Shown one piece after another: positions 41,591-50,732 of a DNA stretch of 64,000 nt (the first letter of the stretch is position 1; each line of letters starts with the position of its first letter). A program made the position numbers and the translations under genes. The notes under the pieces are model-generated. The model saw only the letters and a program-made list of their open reading frames with translations. It was not told where the DNA came from and did no database searches. Source of the DNA: Protofrankia sp963555925 (GTDB lineage Bacteria; Actinomycetota; Actinomycetes; Frankiales; Frankiaceae); the NCBI GenBank assembly GCA_963555925.1, contig CAUVXJ010000063.1, forward strand, positions 7,065 to 71,064, given 5' to 3'.

Positions 41591-43869
41591 CCCTGGTCCC
41601 GCAGCTGCCGGTCCGACAGCTGCGGGCCGGATGCCGGCGAGGCATGCGACTGCCGGGGAACCGACGACCCGTCGACCCGTGGCTGCGCCGGATCGGATGC
41701 CAGCAGGTAGCCGCTCACCCATTCGACGGTCTCCCGGACGAACACCATACGGTTGGCAAGGCCCATGATCTCGTGACCCTCGCCCTCGAAGAGCAGGTAC
41801 CGGCAGTCCACTCCCCGCACCGTCGCCGCGGCGACGGTCTGCTCGGCCTCGAACACCGGGACGTTGGTGTCGTTTTCGCCGTGGACGACCAGCAGGGGCG
41901 CGGCCAGGCGATCCATCCGGTGCAGCGGAGACAGGTCCCGCAACAGGGCGGCGTCCCGCACCGGGTCACCGTACTTGGTCACCGCGGGACCTGCGATCCA
42001 CGGTTCGGTGTGGGAGAAGAACGTGGCGAAGTCCACCATCCCGCAGATGTCGACCCCGACGGCGAACAGCTCCGGGTAGGTGACCAGTGCGGCCAGCGTC
42101 AGGTAACCCCCGTAGGAGCGCCCGGCGACACCGACCCGCCCGCCGTCGGCAAGACCCGCGTCAACCAGATACCGCACGCATGAAGCGACGTCGGCGATCC
42201 CGTCGAAACGGCGGGCGTGGTCGTCGGCGCCTGCGAACGACCGGCCGTAGCCCGCCGAACCTCGCACGTTCGGGGCGAACACGGCAATGCCGCGGGTGAC
42301 CAGAGCCTGGAACAGCGGCGCGAATGTGGGACGTTCCTGCGCTTCGGGCCCACCGTGGAAGAACAGCAGGGTCGGGCATGGGCCGGGCTCACCGTGCGGC
42401 CGGTACAGCCAACCGGACAGCGTCAGCCCGTCATGTGCGCGCAGCCGGTGCAGCACCGGACGGACCAGCCGGGTCCGTGGGCGGGGAGGAACGGGCGGCA
42501 ACGCCTCGGTGCCCGCCCCACTGCCCGCCCCGGTGCCCGGCTTGCCGTCGAGGTCCGCGGTCAGGTCCAGATCGGCGACGGAAGCGAGCGCCGGCGCCGG
42601 GAACGCTGTCGGTGCATCGGAGACCAGACACTGATAACCGGGCTGGGGTGACACGACGTCGGGCGACACAACGTCGGGCGACACAACGTCGGGCGACACG
42701 AAGTCGTAGGTCCACAGCTCACCTGGGACGGTCGAGCCGACCAGGGCCAGGAGCAGCCCACGGCCACCATCGCGGACGAGCAGGCTGCCCACGACGTCGC
42801 GCGGCAGCGGTGGGAGCGCCAAGCGGTTGCCCGAACCGAGGTCAACCAGGTCGAGAACCGTCCGTCCGTCGACGTTCCATGCCAGCACCGCGGCGGGCGC
42901 TCCCCAGCCGAGGCCGGGTGCGACGCCGGGTACGACGCCAGCCGGCCTGAGGCCCGCAAGCCCGGCCGGCATGCCGGTCGCAAGCAGTGCGAACCGTTCC
43001 AGGTCAGCGTCATCGCGGGCCGCCACCACCTCCGTGGCCAGCAGTCTCCCGTCGTCTCCCAGGGTAACCGCGACCAGCGCGGCACGCTCCCGGCCGGCGT
43101 CCGAGAGCAGGTAAACGATCGTCCCGCCCGCGTCCTCGTCCGCGCCCGGCGGGCCGAAGCGGCCGAGCCCGACCGTGCCGGCTCCGGCAAGCAGCGGCTG
43201 GACGCGTCCGGTACCGCAGTCGACGAGGATGAGCCGGCGAGCCCCCCGCGGACCATCTCGAAGCAACAGCTGGTATCCGGCCACGGCGTCGCCGACGATG
43301 TCACAGACGGCCAGCGCCTGGCCCACAGCCAGGTGCTCGCGCCGCCCGGTTGCGGGGTCGACGAGCAGGACGTGGGTCAGACCTGACCGGACGGACTCGC
43401 AGATCGCAAGCGCGGTACCATCCGGGGTCCAGCGGCCGAGCCCTGCTGCGCTCGCCGCGCCCGCATCCGAGCCGGTGGACGAGTGGGGATGGGCACCGGG
43501 ATGCCAACCGCCGGCGAGGCGCCGCAAGCCGCTGCCGTCCGGGCGGACGACCCGCACCTCGGTGTGCTCGCCGCCTCCGGGCGCCACCACGAATGCCATC
43601 CACGCGCCGTCGGGTGACCAGGCCACCGAGCGGACCTGACCGGCGCCGGTGTCCAGCGGCCGCCCGGCACCGGTGGCGTCACGCACCCACAGCCGCGGGC
43701 TGCCGTCACGATCACTGACATAGGCGACCGCACCCGCGGGTCCCAGACTCGGTGACGAACAGCTCGCCGCTGCCACCCAGTCATCCACCAGGTCACCAGG
43801 GCCGGCGCCAGGACCTGGGCTGACCACGCCGACGTGCCGTGGCTCGGCCGGGAACCATTCAAGCGTCAT
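41530..43869 (-). CDS. S9 family (prolyl-oligopeptidase-type) peptidase
   Basis: 779 residues: an N-terminal beta-propeller (about 1-440; WD40-like segments such as DRDGSPRLWVRDATG and VAWSPDGAWMAFVV), then an alpha/beta hydrolase. The triad is Ser585 in GVAGRSYGGYLTL, Asp667 in HGENDTNVPV and His699 in EGEGHEIMG; the oxyanion motif is FFHGGPEAQERPTF. Between the domains lies a DVVSP repeat and a Gly/Ala linker. No signal peptide, so cytosolic. Its ATG overlaps the amidotransferase stop as ATGA, which strongly suggests a shared pathway, perhaps turnover or maturation of the peptide made by the two upstream enzymes. Confidence 0.9.
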   Translation of the reverse strand: MTLEWFPAEPRHVGVVSPGPGAGPGDLVDDWVAAASCSSPSLGPAGAVAYVSDRDGSPRLWVRDATGAGRPLDTGAGQVRSVAWSPDGAWMAFVVAPGGGEHTEVRVVRPDGSGLRRLAGGWHPGAHPHSSTGSDAGAASAAGLGRWTPDGTALAICESVRSGLTHVLLVDPATGRREHLAVGQALAVCDIVGDAVAGYQLLLRDGPRGARRLILVDCGTGRVQPLLAGAGTVGLGRFGPPGADEDAGGTIVYLLSDAGRERAALVAVTLGDDGRLLATEVVAARDDADLERFALLATGMPAGLAGLRPAGVVPGVAPGLGWGAPAAVLAWNVDGRTVLDLVDLGSGNRLALPPLPRDVVGSLLVRDGGRGLLLALVGSTVPGELWTYDFVSPDVVSPDVVSPDVVSPQPGYQCLVSDAPTAFPAPALASVADLDLTADLDGKPGTGAGSGAGTEALPPVPPRPRTRLVRPVLHRLRAHDGLTLSGWLYRPHGEPGPCPTLLFFHGGPEAQERPTFAPLFQALVTRGIAVFAPNVRGSAGYGRSFAGADDHARRFDGIADVASCVRYLVDAGLADGGRVGVAGRSYGGYLTLAALVTYPELFAVGVDICGMVDFATFFSHTEPWIAGPAVTKYGDPVRDAALLRDLSPLHRMDRLAAPLLVVHGENDTNVPVFEAEQTVAAATVRGVDCRYLLFEGEGHEIMGLANRMVFVRETVEWVSGYLLASDPAQPRVDGSSVPRQSHASPASGPQLSDRQLRDQGQTVTPMGMEIPRPPRVSAP
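42648..42707. repeat. 15-bp in-frame tandem repeat, four units, in the S9 peptidase
   Basis: Units of the type GGCGACACAACGTCG, four in a row, give the repeated DVVSP segment just before the catalytic domain. Confidence 0.9.
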
Positions 43870-45650
43870 GCCACCCCCTGGGTCTGCAGCCACATCTCCA
43901 ATAGAGCCGCCTGCCACAACGCGTTCGCGCCGAGAGTGGTCCGGTTGTCGTTCGGCGCGGCCAACATGGCCTCGACCCATTCTGTTCGGAACAGGCCCCG
44001 GGCCTTGGCGACCGGATCGGTGAGCGACTCGCGCACCCGGTCCAGGTAGGAGCCGGACAGATGCCGGATCGCCGGGACCGGGAAATAGCCCTTGGGCCGG
44101 TCGATGACCGCAGCCGGCATGATCGGACGGCCGATAGCCTTGAGCACTCCCTTGCCGCCCGACGCGAGCTTCAGCTCGGGCGGACAGGCCGCCGCGAGCT
44201 CGACGAGCTCGTGATCGAGGAACGGGGTACGCGCCTCCAGACCGGCAGCCATGGTCATATTGTCAACCCGCTTGACGGGATCTTCCACCAGCATGACCAT
44301 CGAGTCGATGCGCAGCGCCGCGTCCAGCGCGCTGGACGCACCGGGCTCGGCGAAGTGGGAGGCGACGAACGCCGCGCTGACATCGGCGTCAAGCAGGTAG
44401 TCCGGCTCGACCATGGTCTCGATCGCGCTGTGCGACCGGTCCGCGAACACCCGCAGGTAGTCCTTGACCGCATCGTCGCGTCCGACCCGGGCCAGCGGCG
44501 GGTACCAGGAGTAACCGGCGAATACCTCGTCCGCACCCTGCCCGGACTGCACGACCTTCAGGTGGCAGGCGACCTCCTGCGACAGCAGGTGGAAGGCGAC
44601 GCAGTCGTGGCTGACCATCGGCTCGCTCATCGAGTCGATGGTCGCCTCGATCGCGGGCAGCAGCCGGTCACCGGCGACCCGAATCTGGTGATGGTCGGTG
44701 CCGAAATGGTTCGCAATGACGTCGGAGTACGCGAACTCGTCACCGGACTCGCCGCCGGCCGCCTCGAAGCCGACACTGAACGTCGCGAGATCGCGCTGCC
44801 CGGCCTCGGCCAGCAGGGCCACGATGAGGCTGGAGTCAAGCCCCCCGGACAGGAGCACACCGACGCCGACGTCGGCGACCATGCGCCTGCGCACCGCGGT
44901 GCGTAGCCGCTCACCGATCGCGTCCCGCCAGTCCAGCGCCGACCAACCCTCATACGCCGGGTCACGGGCGAAACCCGGCTGCCAGTAGCGCTCGTCGGTG
45001 GTTGAACCGTCCGCGTCGATGATCCTCACCGTGGCCGCCGGCAGTTTGCGCACGGCTGCGAGGATCGTGCGCGGCGCCGGCACGACCGAATGGAACGACA
45101 GATAGTGGTGCAACGCAACCCGATCGATGTCGCCGCTTATCCCGCCGCCGGCGAGCAGCGCGGGCAACGTCGAGGCGAAGCGGACGCGCGTCGCGTTCGC
45201 CGTGACGTACAGCGGCTTGATGCCCAGACGGTCACGGCCGAGGACGACGCGGCCGGTGTCACGCTCATGGATGGCGAAGGCGAACATCCCGGCGAAGTGG
45301 TCGACGCACCGGGTGCCCCACCGATGGTATGCCTTACCGATCACCTCAGTGTCCGATGCCGAGAAGAAACGGTAGCCCGCGGCGATCAGCTCGTCACGTA
45401 GTTCGCGGTAGTTGTAGATGCAGCCGTTGAAGACTGTCGTGAGGCCGAGGTCGCTGTCGACCATCGGCTGCGCACCGCGCTCCGAGAGATCAATGATCTT
45501 CAGGCGACGGTGACCGAACGCGACCGGTCCAGACGCCCACACGCCGCTGCCGTCCGGGCCGCGCGGGCGCATCCGGTCGGCCATCCTGGCCACCGCGTCC
45601 ACATCGGCCGCGGCGCCGTCAAACCGCAGCTCCCCGCTCAGACCGCACAT
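43866..45650 (-). CDS. asnB: Asparagine-synthetase-like amidotransferase (N-acetylglutaminylglutamine-amide type)
   Basis: 594 residues: a class II glutaminase domain with nucleophile Cys2 (MCGLSGELRFDG), then an ATP-pyrophosphatase synthetase domain with PP-loop VLLSGGLDSSLIVALL. Such enzymes amidate a carboxylate using glutamine ammonia. The N-terminal blocks (RPRGPDGSGV, FGHRRLKIIDLSERGAQPMVDSDLGL, NGCIYNYRELRDEL) resemble the amidotransferase of the N-acetylglutaminylglutamine amide (NAGGN) osmolyte trio more than housekeeping AsnB. The neighbours, a two-domain ligase and a peptidase, support amidation of a short peptide. Simple asparagine synthesis remains the alternative. Confidence 0.85.
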   Translation of the reverse strand: MCGLSGELRFDGAAADVDAVARMADRMRPRGPDGSGVWASGPVAFGHRRLKIIDLSERGAQPMVDSDLGLTTVFNGCIYNYRELRDELIAAGYRFFSASDTEVIGKAYHRWGTRCVDHFAGMFAFAIHERDTGRVVLGRDRLGIKPLYVTANATRVRFASTLPALLAGGGISGDIDRVALHHYLSFHSVVPAPRTILAAVRKLPAATVRIIDADGSTTDERYWQPGFARDPAYEGWSALDWRDAIGERLRTAVRRRMVADVGVGVLLSGGLDSSLIVALLAEAGQRDLATFSVGFEAAGGESGDEFAYSDVIANHFGTDHHQIRVAGDRLLPAIEATIDSMSEPMVSHDCVAFHLLSQEVACHLKVVQSGQGADEVFAGYSWYPPLARVGRDDAVKDYLRVFADRSHSAIETMVEPDYLLDADVSAAFVASHFAEPGASSALDAALRIDSMVMLVEDPVKRVDNMTMAAGLEARTPFLDHELVELAAACPPELKLASGGKGVLKAIGRPIMPAAVIDRPKGYFPVPAIRHLSGSYLDRVRESLTDPVAKARGLFRTEWVEAMLAAPNDNRTTLGANALWQAALLEMWLQTQGVA

Positions 45651-45793
45651 GTTCGCTCCCTGTCGGTCGCTTCATCGGCTTCCTCGACGGCGTGGCTACC
45701 ACCATCTGTGCCCGGCGTTTCCAGCAGATGACGCCACCGTTGCGAGCAGGAAGGCGCTCCCGAAGCTCTACCCCGGGGTCCTCTTGCGAGGCC

Positions 45794-48463
45794 CTACCGC
45801 GGTAGCCAGGTGTCCTTGGAACCACCGCCGCGGGAGGAGTTGACGATCAGGCTGCCGACCGGTGCGACCCGGGTCAGCGCCGCCGGTATGACCATCGCCT
45901 CCGCACCCAGGTAGACGAAAGCGCGCAGGTCGACCGAGCACGGCTGGAGACGACCGTCGTGCCAGGTCGGATGGGTCGACAGCCGCACCAGCTCCTGGCC
46001 GATCCAGCGACGCGGGTCAGCCAGGATGCGTCGACGGGCGGTCGCGAGCTCCGCGGTGTCCGCCCGCGGACCGATCAGCACGCCATCCCCGCCGTACCCG
46101 TCCGCCGGTTTGATCACCAACTCGTCCAGATGATCAAGCACGTACGCGCACTGCTCGGGATCGCCGCAGACGTAAGTCCTGACATCGTCGAGTACGGGCT
46201 GTTCACCCAGGTAGTACTTGATCAGAAGTGGTACATAGGCGTAGAGCACCTTGTCGTCGGCGACACCGTTACCGGGCGCATTCGCCAGGCTGAGCGTTCC
46301 GGCTCGAACCGCCCTGATCAGGGCCGGCCCGAGCGGCAGACCGTCGGCGGCCACGGCGGTGGCCAGCTCGTCCTCGTCAAAACGCCGGTACAGGACGTCG
46401 ACCCGGCGAGGTCGACCCCGGTCGAGACGGTGGACCACGCTGCCCGACGGGCCGTCCTCGACGACGAGGTCGCCCGGTTCGACGAGCGCCACCCCCATCT
46501 CCTCTGCCAACAGGGCGTGCTCGAAGTGGGCCGAGTTGTCCGCCCCGTCGGTGAGCACCGCGATCGTCGGCTCCCCCGTCGCCCGGGTGGGAGCGGCCGC
46601 GACGAGGGCCTCGTGCAGCAGGGCAGGCACACCATCGAGCCCGGCGATCCCACCGGGCGGGACCAGATCGGGCAACACCGAGCAGGTCAGCCGCCGCCCT
46701 TCGATCGCATAGGCCACTCCGGAGGGAACCCGCAGGTTGTCCTCAAGGACGAACCAGTTCCCGTCGGCGTCACGCACCAGGTCGATGCCGGTGACGCTGG
46801 CCCGCACGGCATCGGCGGGCACGGCGAATCCGGCGGCCCGCATACCGGGCGCGTCACGCACCGCCCAGGCCGGGACGACACCGTCGCCGACGACCGCCTG
46901 CTCGCCATAGGCGTCGTGCAGGAATGCCTCGAGCGCCCTGACACGCTGCGCCAGACCCGTCCGCAGCCGCGACCAGTCCGCGGCCTCGACGATACGTGGC
47001 ACCAGATCGAAGGGAAACGGTCGCGCAGCGTCCTCGCCGGTCACCCGGAACACCACCCCGCGCAGGACCTGCTCGACGCCCCGCGCCTCGGCGCGTTCGG
47101 CCAGCACCGCCGGCCCGAGACGGTCCAGGGTCCGCATCACGGTCCGGTACGGGGCACGGACCGCGCCACCGGAGTCGACCACTTCGTCGAAACCGTCGGG
47201 GCGGTACCCGTGAAGCAGGCTCGGCTCGCCCGCGGGGGTGGACCGTGGTGTACCGACGAGCGTGCTCGCCGACCCAGGGGCAGAGGCCGACGCAGAAGGA
47301 GGCGCCGACCCAGGGGCAGAGGCCGACGCAGAAGGAGATGCCGACGCAGACGCCGGCAGGGCAAGCGGAGCGTCACGCGTCTCGGCCAGAATGAGGTCGG
47401 CGACGTCGGCCAACCGCTCACGCCGGGCGAAGGCCCGCCGCTGCCGGGCCGCAGCGCCGCCACGTCCGATCGCCTGCTGGGCGAGGTCGGTCACCAACTC
47501 CCAGTCACCGGCGTGCTCAAGCTCGGCTCGGACCTCGTCCATCAGTCGGCGCAGGAGGTCGTCCGCCGGTACCGGGCCCGCACCGGCCACATCGACGAGG
47601 TCACCCTCGATCCCGGACCGAGCCGCCCGCCAGGTGGCCGCCCGCAACAGTTCGGTCCGTGGCGGTGGTGCCGGCACACCGATCCCGATCGCCACAGTGG
47701 CCCGGCGGACGAGCGCGCGGAACAGACCGGCGATGAGGATGACGTTATCGACGTCCGGACATGCGTCGCAGATGCGCAGTTCGACCGTGGGTAGGTGCGC
47801 CGATGGGCGGACATCGAAGTAGACCATGCCCGGATCGCTGATCACCCCGGATTTGATCAGATCCGCGACCAGTTGATCGTATTCGGCCGCGGTGCTGAAC
47901 GAACCGGCGACACCGGCGGTCGGCCACCGCTGCCAGACCAAGGTGCGGACGCTCGCGTACCCGCTGTCGACACCCTTCCAGTAGGGGGAACTCGCAGACA
48001 GCGCCAGCAACATCGGCAGCCACGGCGCGACCCACGCGACCACCGCCATGGCGAGGTCGCGGTCGGCGACGTCCACGTGCACCTGGGCACCGCAGATCAG
48101 CTGTTCCCGGGCCAGCAGCTGGTACTCGGCGAGCATCTGTTCATAACGCGGGTCGCGGCTGATCTCCAGTACATCCGGATCGACCAGCGGAACGGTTCCC
48201 GCGGCCGCTGGACCGAGCCCGAGCGGTTCAGCGACCGCCGCGAGTTCACGCCGCAGGTCCACCAGGTCGGCTCGCAGGTCGAGAAGATCGGTGCAGGGAC
48301 GGCTGTTGGTTTCCACCACGGACTTCAACAGCTCTGCGGCGAAGCGGTCGGCCGGAAGGCGGTCAAGGATCGCGTCGGCCCGCGGTACGAGTTGGCGGGA
48401 CGCAAGATCGAGGATGTGAAACTCCTCCTCGACGCCGACAGTCGCGATTCGGTCGTCGCTCAT
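45794..48463 (-). CDS. Fusion: GCS2-family carboxylate-amine ligase with circularly permuted type 2 ATP-grasp
   Basis: 889 residues with two ATP-dependent peptide-bond-forming domains. Residues 1-365 are GCS2/YbdK-like (VGVEEEFHILDLASRQLV, LKSVVETNSRPCTD, QLICGAQVHVDVAD, VYFDVRPSAHLPTVELRICDA). Residues 368-412 are an Ala/Ser/Pro linker. Residues 413-889 are a circularly permuted ATP-grasp (FVLEDNLRVPSGVAYAIEGRR, LANAPGNGVADDKVLYAYVP, KPADGYGGDGVLIG, VNSSRGGGSKDTWL). No alpha-E or transglutaminase partner is present here. The ATG at 48463 matches the GCS2 start but lacks a clear ribosome site. It heads an operon with the amidotransferase and S9 peptidase and faces a GntR gene. The product is unknown. 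Confidence 0.9.
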   Translation of the reverse strand: MSDDRIATVGVEEEFHILDLASRQLVPRADAILDRLPADRFAAELLKSVVETNSRPCTDLLDLRADLVDLRRELAAVAEPLGLGPAAAGTVPLVDPDVLEISRDPRYEQMLAEYQLLAREQLICGAQVHVDVADRDLAMAVVAWVAPWLPMLLALSASSPYWKGVDSGYASVRTLVWQRWPTAGVAGSFSTAAEYDQLVADLIKSGVISDPGMVYFDVRPSAHLPTVELRICDACPDVDNVILIAGLFRALVRRATVAIGIGVPAPPPRTELLRAATWRAARSGIEGDLVDVAGAGPVPADDLLRRLMDEVRAELEHAGDWELVTDLAQQAIGRGGAAARQRRAFARRERLADVADLILAETRDAPLALPASASASPSASASAPGSAPPSASASAPGSASTLVGTPRSTPAGEPSLLHGYRPDGFDEVVDSGGAVRAPYRTVMRTLDRLGPAVLAERAEARGVEQVLRGVVFRVTGEDAARPFPFDLVPRIVEAADWSRLRTGLAQRVRALEAFLHDAYGEQAVVGDGVVPAWAVRDAPGMRAAGFAVPADAVRASVTGIDLVRDADGNWFVLEDNLRVPSGVAYAIEGRRLTCSVLPDLVPPGGIAGLDGVPALLHEALVAAAPTRATGEPTIAVLTDGADNSAHFEHALLAEEMGVALVEPGDLVVEDGPSGSVVHRLDRGRPRRVDVLYRRFDEDELATAVAADGLPLGPALIRAVRAGTLSLANAPGNGVADDKVLYAYVPLLIKYYLGEQPVLDDVRTYVCGDPEQCAYVLDHLDELVIKPADGYGGDGVLIGPRADTAELATARRRILADPRRWIGQELVRLSTHPTWHDGRLQPCSVDLRAFVYLGAEAMVIPAALTRVAPVGSLIVNSSRGGGSKDTWLPR
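47268..47337. repeat. 36-bp tandem duplication in the linker of the ligase fusion
   Basis: Two copies of a 34-base sequence beginning GCCGACCCAGGGGCAGAGG at 47268 and 47304, followed by further GCCGACGC units. They encode the ASA-SAPGS linker between the GCS2 and ATP-grasp domains. Confidence 0.88.
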
Positions 48464-48955
48464 GGACGACGACGCTACGGCCATTTGGCTACAGAAGCAC
48501 GTCAAAGTCTGTCCGATCGTTGATACCGGACAGGCTTTCGGACGTTGCTGCGCAGGTCTGCTGCCTGTAACGGTTTCCCCGCACAACCAGGACGGCCGAT
48601 CCGACCAGTGAACCCGCGCGGTCAGGCACGAATGTCAACGGGAACGCCGCACTGCGGCGGGAGACCGGACAAGCCTTAGTGGTCGGCGCCGGAAACAGGC
48701 TAAGGCAAGGCGCCCTCATTGTCACTATCAGTATACATCTATGACAATCAGCCACAAAATCTCGCCACTTCGCGGTCAACCCACCACCCCTCGTACACAT
48801 CACCCCCTTGTGATGTCACAATGCAACCTCACCGGCACTTCTGGTGACATCGCCAGCGCCGGCAAGATGATCTTCCGAATGAAGGGTGCTGACGTGCGAC
48901 CACGGGAGCTTGCCCCGTCCGCCTGCAGCTGGATGTCTCTGGGGGGCCGACCGTC
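48464..48955. promoter_or_regulatory. Divergent promoter region between the ligase operon and the GntR gene
   Basis: 492 non-coding bases. It includes a dyad TGTCCG...CGGACA (48510-48532) close to the ligase start, a hairpin GCCTTAG...CTAAGGC (48673-48706), an AT-rich patch (about 48718-48765) suited to a promoter, and two related dyads nearer the GntR gene listed separately. No gene is seen. Confidence 0.55.
48808..48856. promoter_or_regulatory. Two related dyads upstream of the GntR gene (candidate operators)
   Basis: TTGTGATGTCACAA (48808-48821) has perfect 6-base arms. CTGGTGACATCGCCAG (48841-48856) read on the other strand contains the same GATGTCAC core. Their starts are 33 bases apart, about three helical turns, suggesting cooperative binding by the GntR protein next door. 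Confidence 0.5.
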
Positions 48956-49849
48956 ATGGCGTTACTGAACGCAACCGACATCGCAACGACCGGACCGGTT
49001 GACATCTCCGAGCGGGCAAAGCCGGCGCAGGCCGCCGGCACGGGCGCAGCGACGATCGGCGAGGGCCGCATCGGCCGGCAGGTACGCGTCCCCAAGACCG
49101 CCGAGCTGGTCGCCGCGCACCTGCGGCGTCAGATAGTGCGAGGCGAACTGGTCGAAGGCGATGCTCTTCCCCCGGAAGCCGTGTTGATGGAACAGTTCGG
49201 TGTCTCACGCCCTACGCTGCGCGAGGCGTTCCGGGTCCTGGAGTCCGAAGCGCTGATCAGCGTGCGCCGCGGCGCCCATGGCGGGGCCCGCGTCCACACA
49301 CCCAACGGTGACGTGGCCGCCCGCTACGCGGCGCTGGTCCTGGAACACCGCGGCACGACCCTCGCTGACATCCACCAGGCCAGGGCCTTCATCGAACCGC
49401 CCTGTGTCCGCCAGGTCGCCGAGTGCCACACAGATGACGATCTCACCGAGCTCCGGGCGGCCCTCGCTTCGGTCGAGGCCGCCAACGACGACCACGGTCA
49501 GCTACTGGCCGCCGACACGGACTTCCGCGGCCTGCTGGTCGAGCTCGCCGGGAACCAGACCCTGATCGTGCTTGCCGGCATGCTGCGCCATATCATCAGC
49601 CTCGCGCACGGTAACGGATCGATCCCCGAGAGCACGCCGGCCGCACCGACCATGCCTGGTGCGCTTGGTGCTCTCGGTGCGGCCGACCGCCGCCCGCACC
49701 GAGAACTGGTGGCCCTGATCGAAGCCGGCGAATCAGCCGCGGCCGAGGACCTGTGGCGGCGTCACCTCCTGGCGACAAACCCCTTCGTCGGACACGACCA
49801 GGCCACAGTCCTCGACCTGTTGGGGGGAGTTGCCACGGCAGGTAGGTAA
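48956..49849 (+). CDS. GntR/FadR family transcriptional regulator with FCD domain
   Basis: 297 residues. The winged helix (about 45-115) contains LVAAHLRRQIVRGELVEGDALPPEAVLMEQFGVSRPTLREAFRVLESEALISVRRGAHGGARV. The FCD ligand domain (about 130-285) has DIHQARAFIEPPCVRQVA and DTDFRGLLVELAGN, with His residues (HGQ, HII, HRELV) that could bind a metal and a carboxylate. The N-terminal 40 residues are unlike the family. It diverges from the ligase/amidotransferase/peptidase operon and is followed 10 bases later by a thioesterase gene. Control of one or both is likely; the ligand is unknown. Confidence 0.9.
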   Translation: MALLNATDIATTGPVDISERAKPAQAAGTGAATIGEGRIGRQVRVPKTAELVAAHLRRQIVRGELVEGDALPPEAVLMEQFGVSRPTLREAFRVLESEALISVRRGAHGGARVHTPNGDVAARYAALVLEHRGTTLADIHQARAFIEPPCVRQVAECHTDDDLTELRAALASVEAANDDHGQLLAADTDFRGLLVELAGNQTLIVLAGMLRHIISLAHGNGSIPESTPAAPTMPGALGALGAADRRPHRELVALIEAGESAAAEDLWRRHLLATNPFVGHDQATVLDLLGGVATAGR

Positions 49850-49859
49850 CGTCGATCAG

Positions 49860-50732
49860 GTGACCCGCGCCGAGACCGACTCCCTGGCCGAGGTCCTCAC
49901 CCTCGACCGCATCGAAACCAACATCTTCCGCGGCTGGTCCTGGCACACCGCGCCGACCAGGGTGTTCGGCGGCCATGTCGCGGCACAGGCGCTGATCGCC
50001 GCTGGTCGAACCGTCGCCGCCGATCGCCCGGTGCACTCGCTGCACGCCTACTTCCTGCTACCGGGTGATCCCACGGCGCCGATCATCTATGAGGTCGACC
50101 CGATTCGTGACGGGCGTTCCTTCACGACCCGGCGCGTGGTCGCCATCCAGCACGGCAAGGCGATCTTCAACATGTCCGCGTCGTTCCACCATAGGACGGA
50201 GGGCTTCGAGCACCAATCGCCGATGCCCCCGACAGCACCGCCCGAGGACACCGCTACGCCACCCGACGAGATCTTCTCCGACAGTGGGGGTGTCGAGCCG
50301 TTCTTCCTGCGCTACCTGGATGTCCTGCCTATCGCGACGGGCGCCCAGGACGGCTCCACAGAGCCGCCCGTCATCTCCTATCTCGGGGATCCCCACGCTC
50401 CCCACCAGCGGCGATGGTTCCGCGCCCGGGGAGCGCTACCCGACGACCCGCTCTACCACGCCTGTGCGGTCGCGTACGCGTCCGACCTCCACCTGATCAC
50501 GACGACCGTGCTCCCGCACCGGACGCCGGCAGGGCCGCGAATCTCATTGGCGAGCCTGGACCATGCGATGTGGTTCCATCGCCCGTTCCGCGCGGATGAA
50601 TGGCTCCTCTACATCCAGGACAGTCCGTCTGCGTCCGCAGAACGTGGATTCGCTCGCGGTGAGATCTACACAACCGACGGCCGGCTCGTCGTCTCCGTCG
50701 CGCAGGAGGGACTGATGCGACCGGCGCACTGA
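49860..50732 (+). CDS. tesB: Acyl-CoA thioesterase II (TesB type)
   Basis: 290-residue double-hotdog thioesterase that hydrolyses acyl-CoA to free fatty acid and CoA. Motifs include FGGHVAAQALIAAGRTVAADRPVHSLHAYFLLPGD, DGRSFTTRRVVAIQHGKAIFNMSASFH, YASDLHLITTTVLPH and SLASLDHAMWFHRPFRADEWLLY. The GTG at 49860 is chosen because it follows the GntR stop by 10 bases; a TTG at 49830 inside the GntR gene is possible. Cotranscription with the FadR-like regulator would fit acyl-CoA metabolism, a competing idea for what the regulator senses. Confidence 0.9.
   Translation: MTRAETDSLAEVLTLDRIETNIFRGWSWHTAPTRVFGGHVAAQALIAAGRTVAADRPVHSLHAYFLLPGDPTAPIIYEVDPIRDGRSFTTRRVVAIQHGKAIFNMSASFHHRTEGFEHQSPMPPTAPPEDTATPPDEIFSDSGGVEPFFLRYLDVLPIATGAQDGSTEPPVISYLGDPHAPHQRRWFRARGALPDDPLYHACAVAYASDLHLITTTVLPHRTPAGPRISLASLDHAMWFHRPFRADEWLLYIQDSPSASAERGFARGEIYTTDGRLVVSVAQEGLMRPAH

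Noticed and set aside
41598..41626. Perfect 10-base hairpin after the VOC stop as a rho-independent terminator
   Set aside because: No T run follows on either strand and it lies inside the S9 coding end; kept only as a note in the VOC finding.
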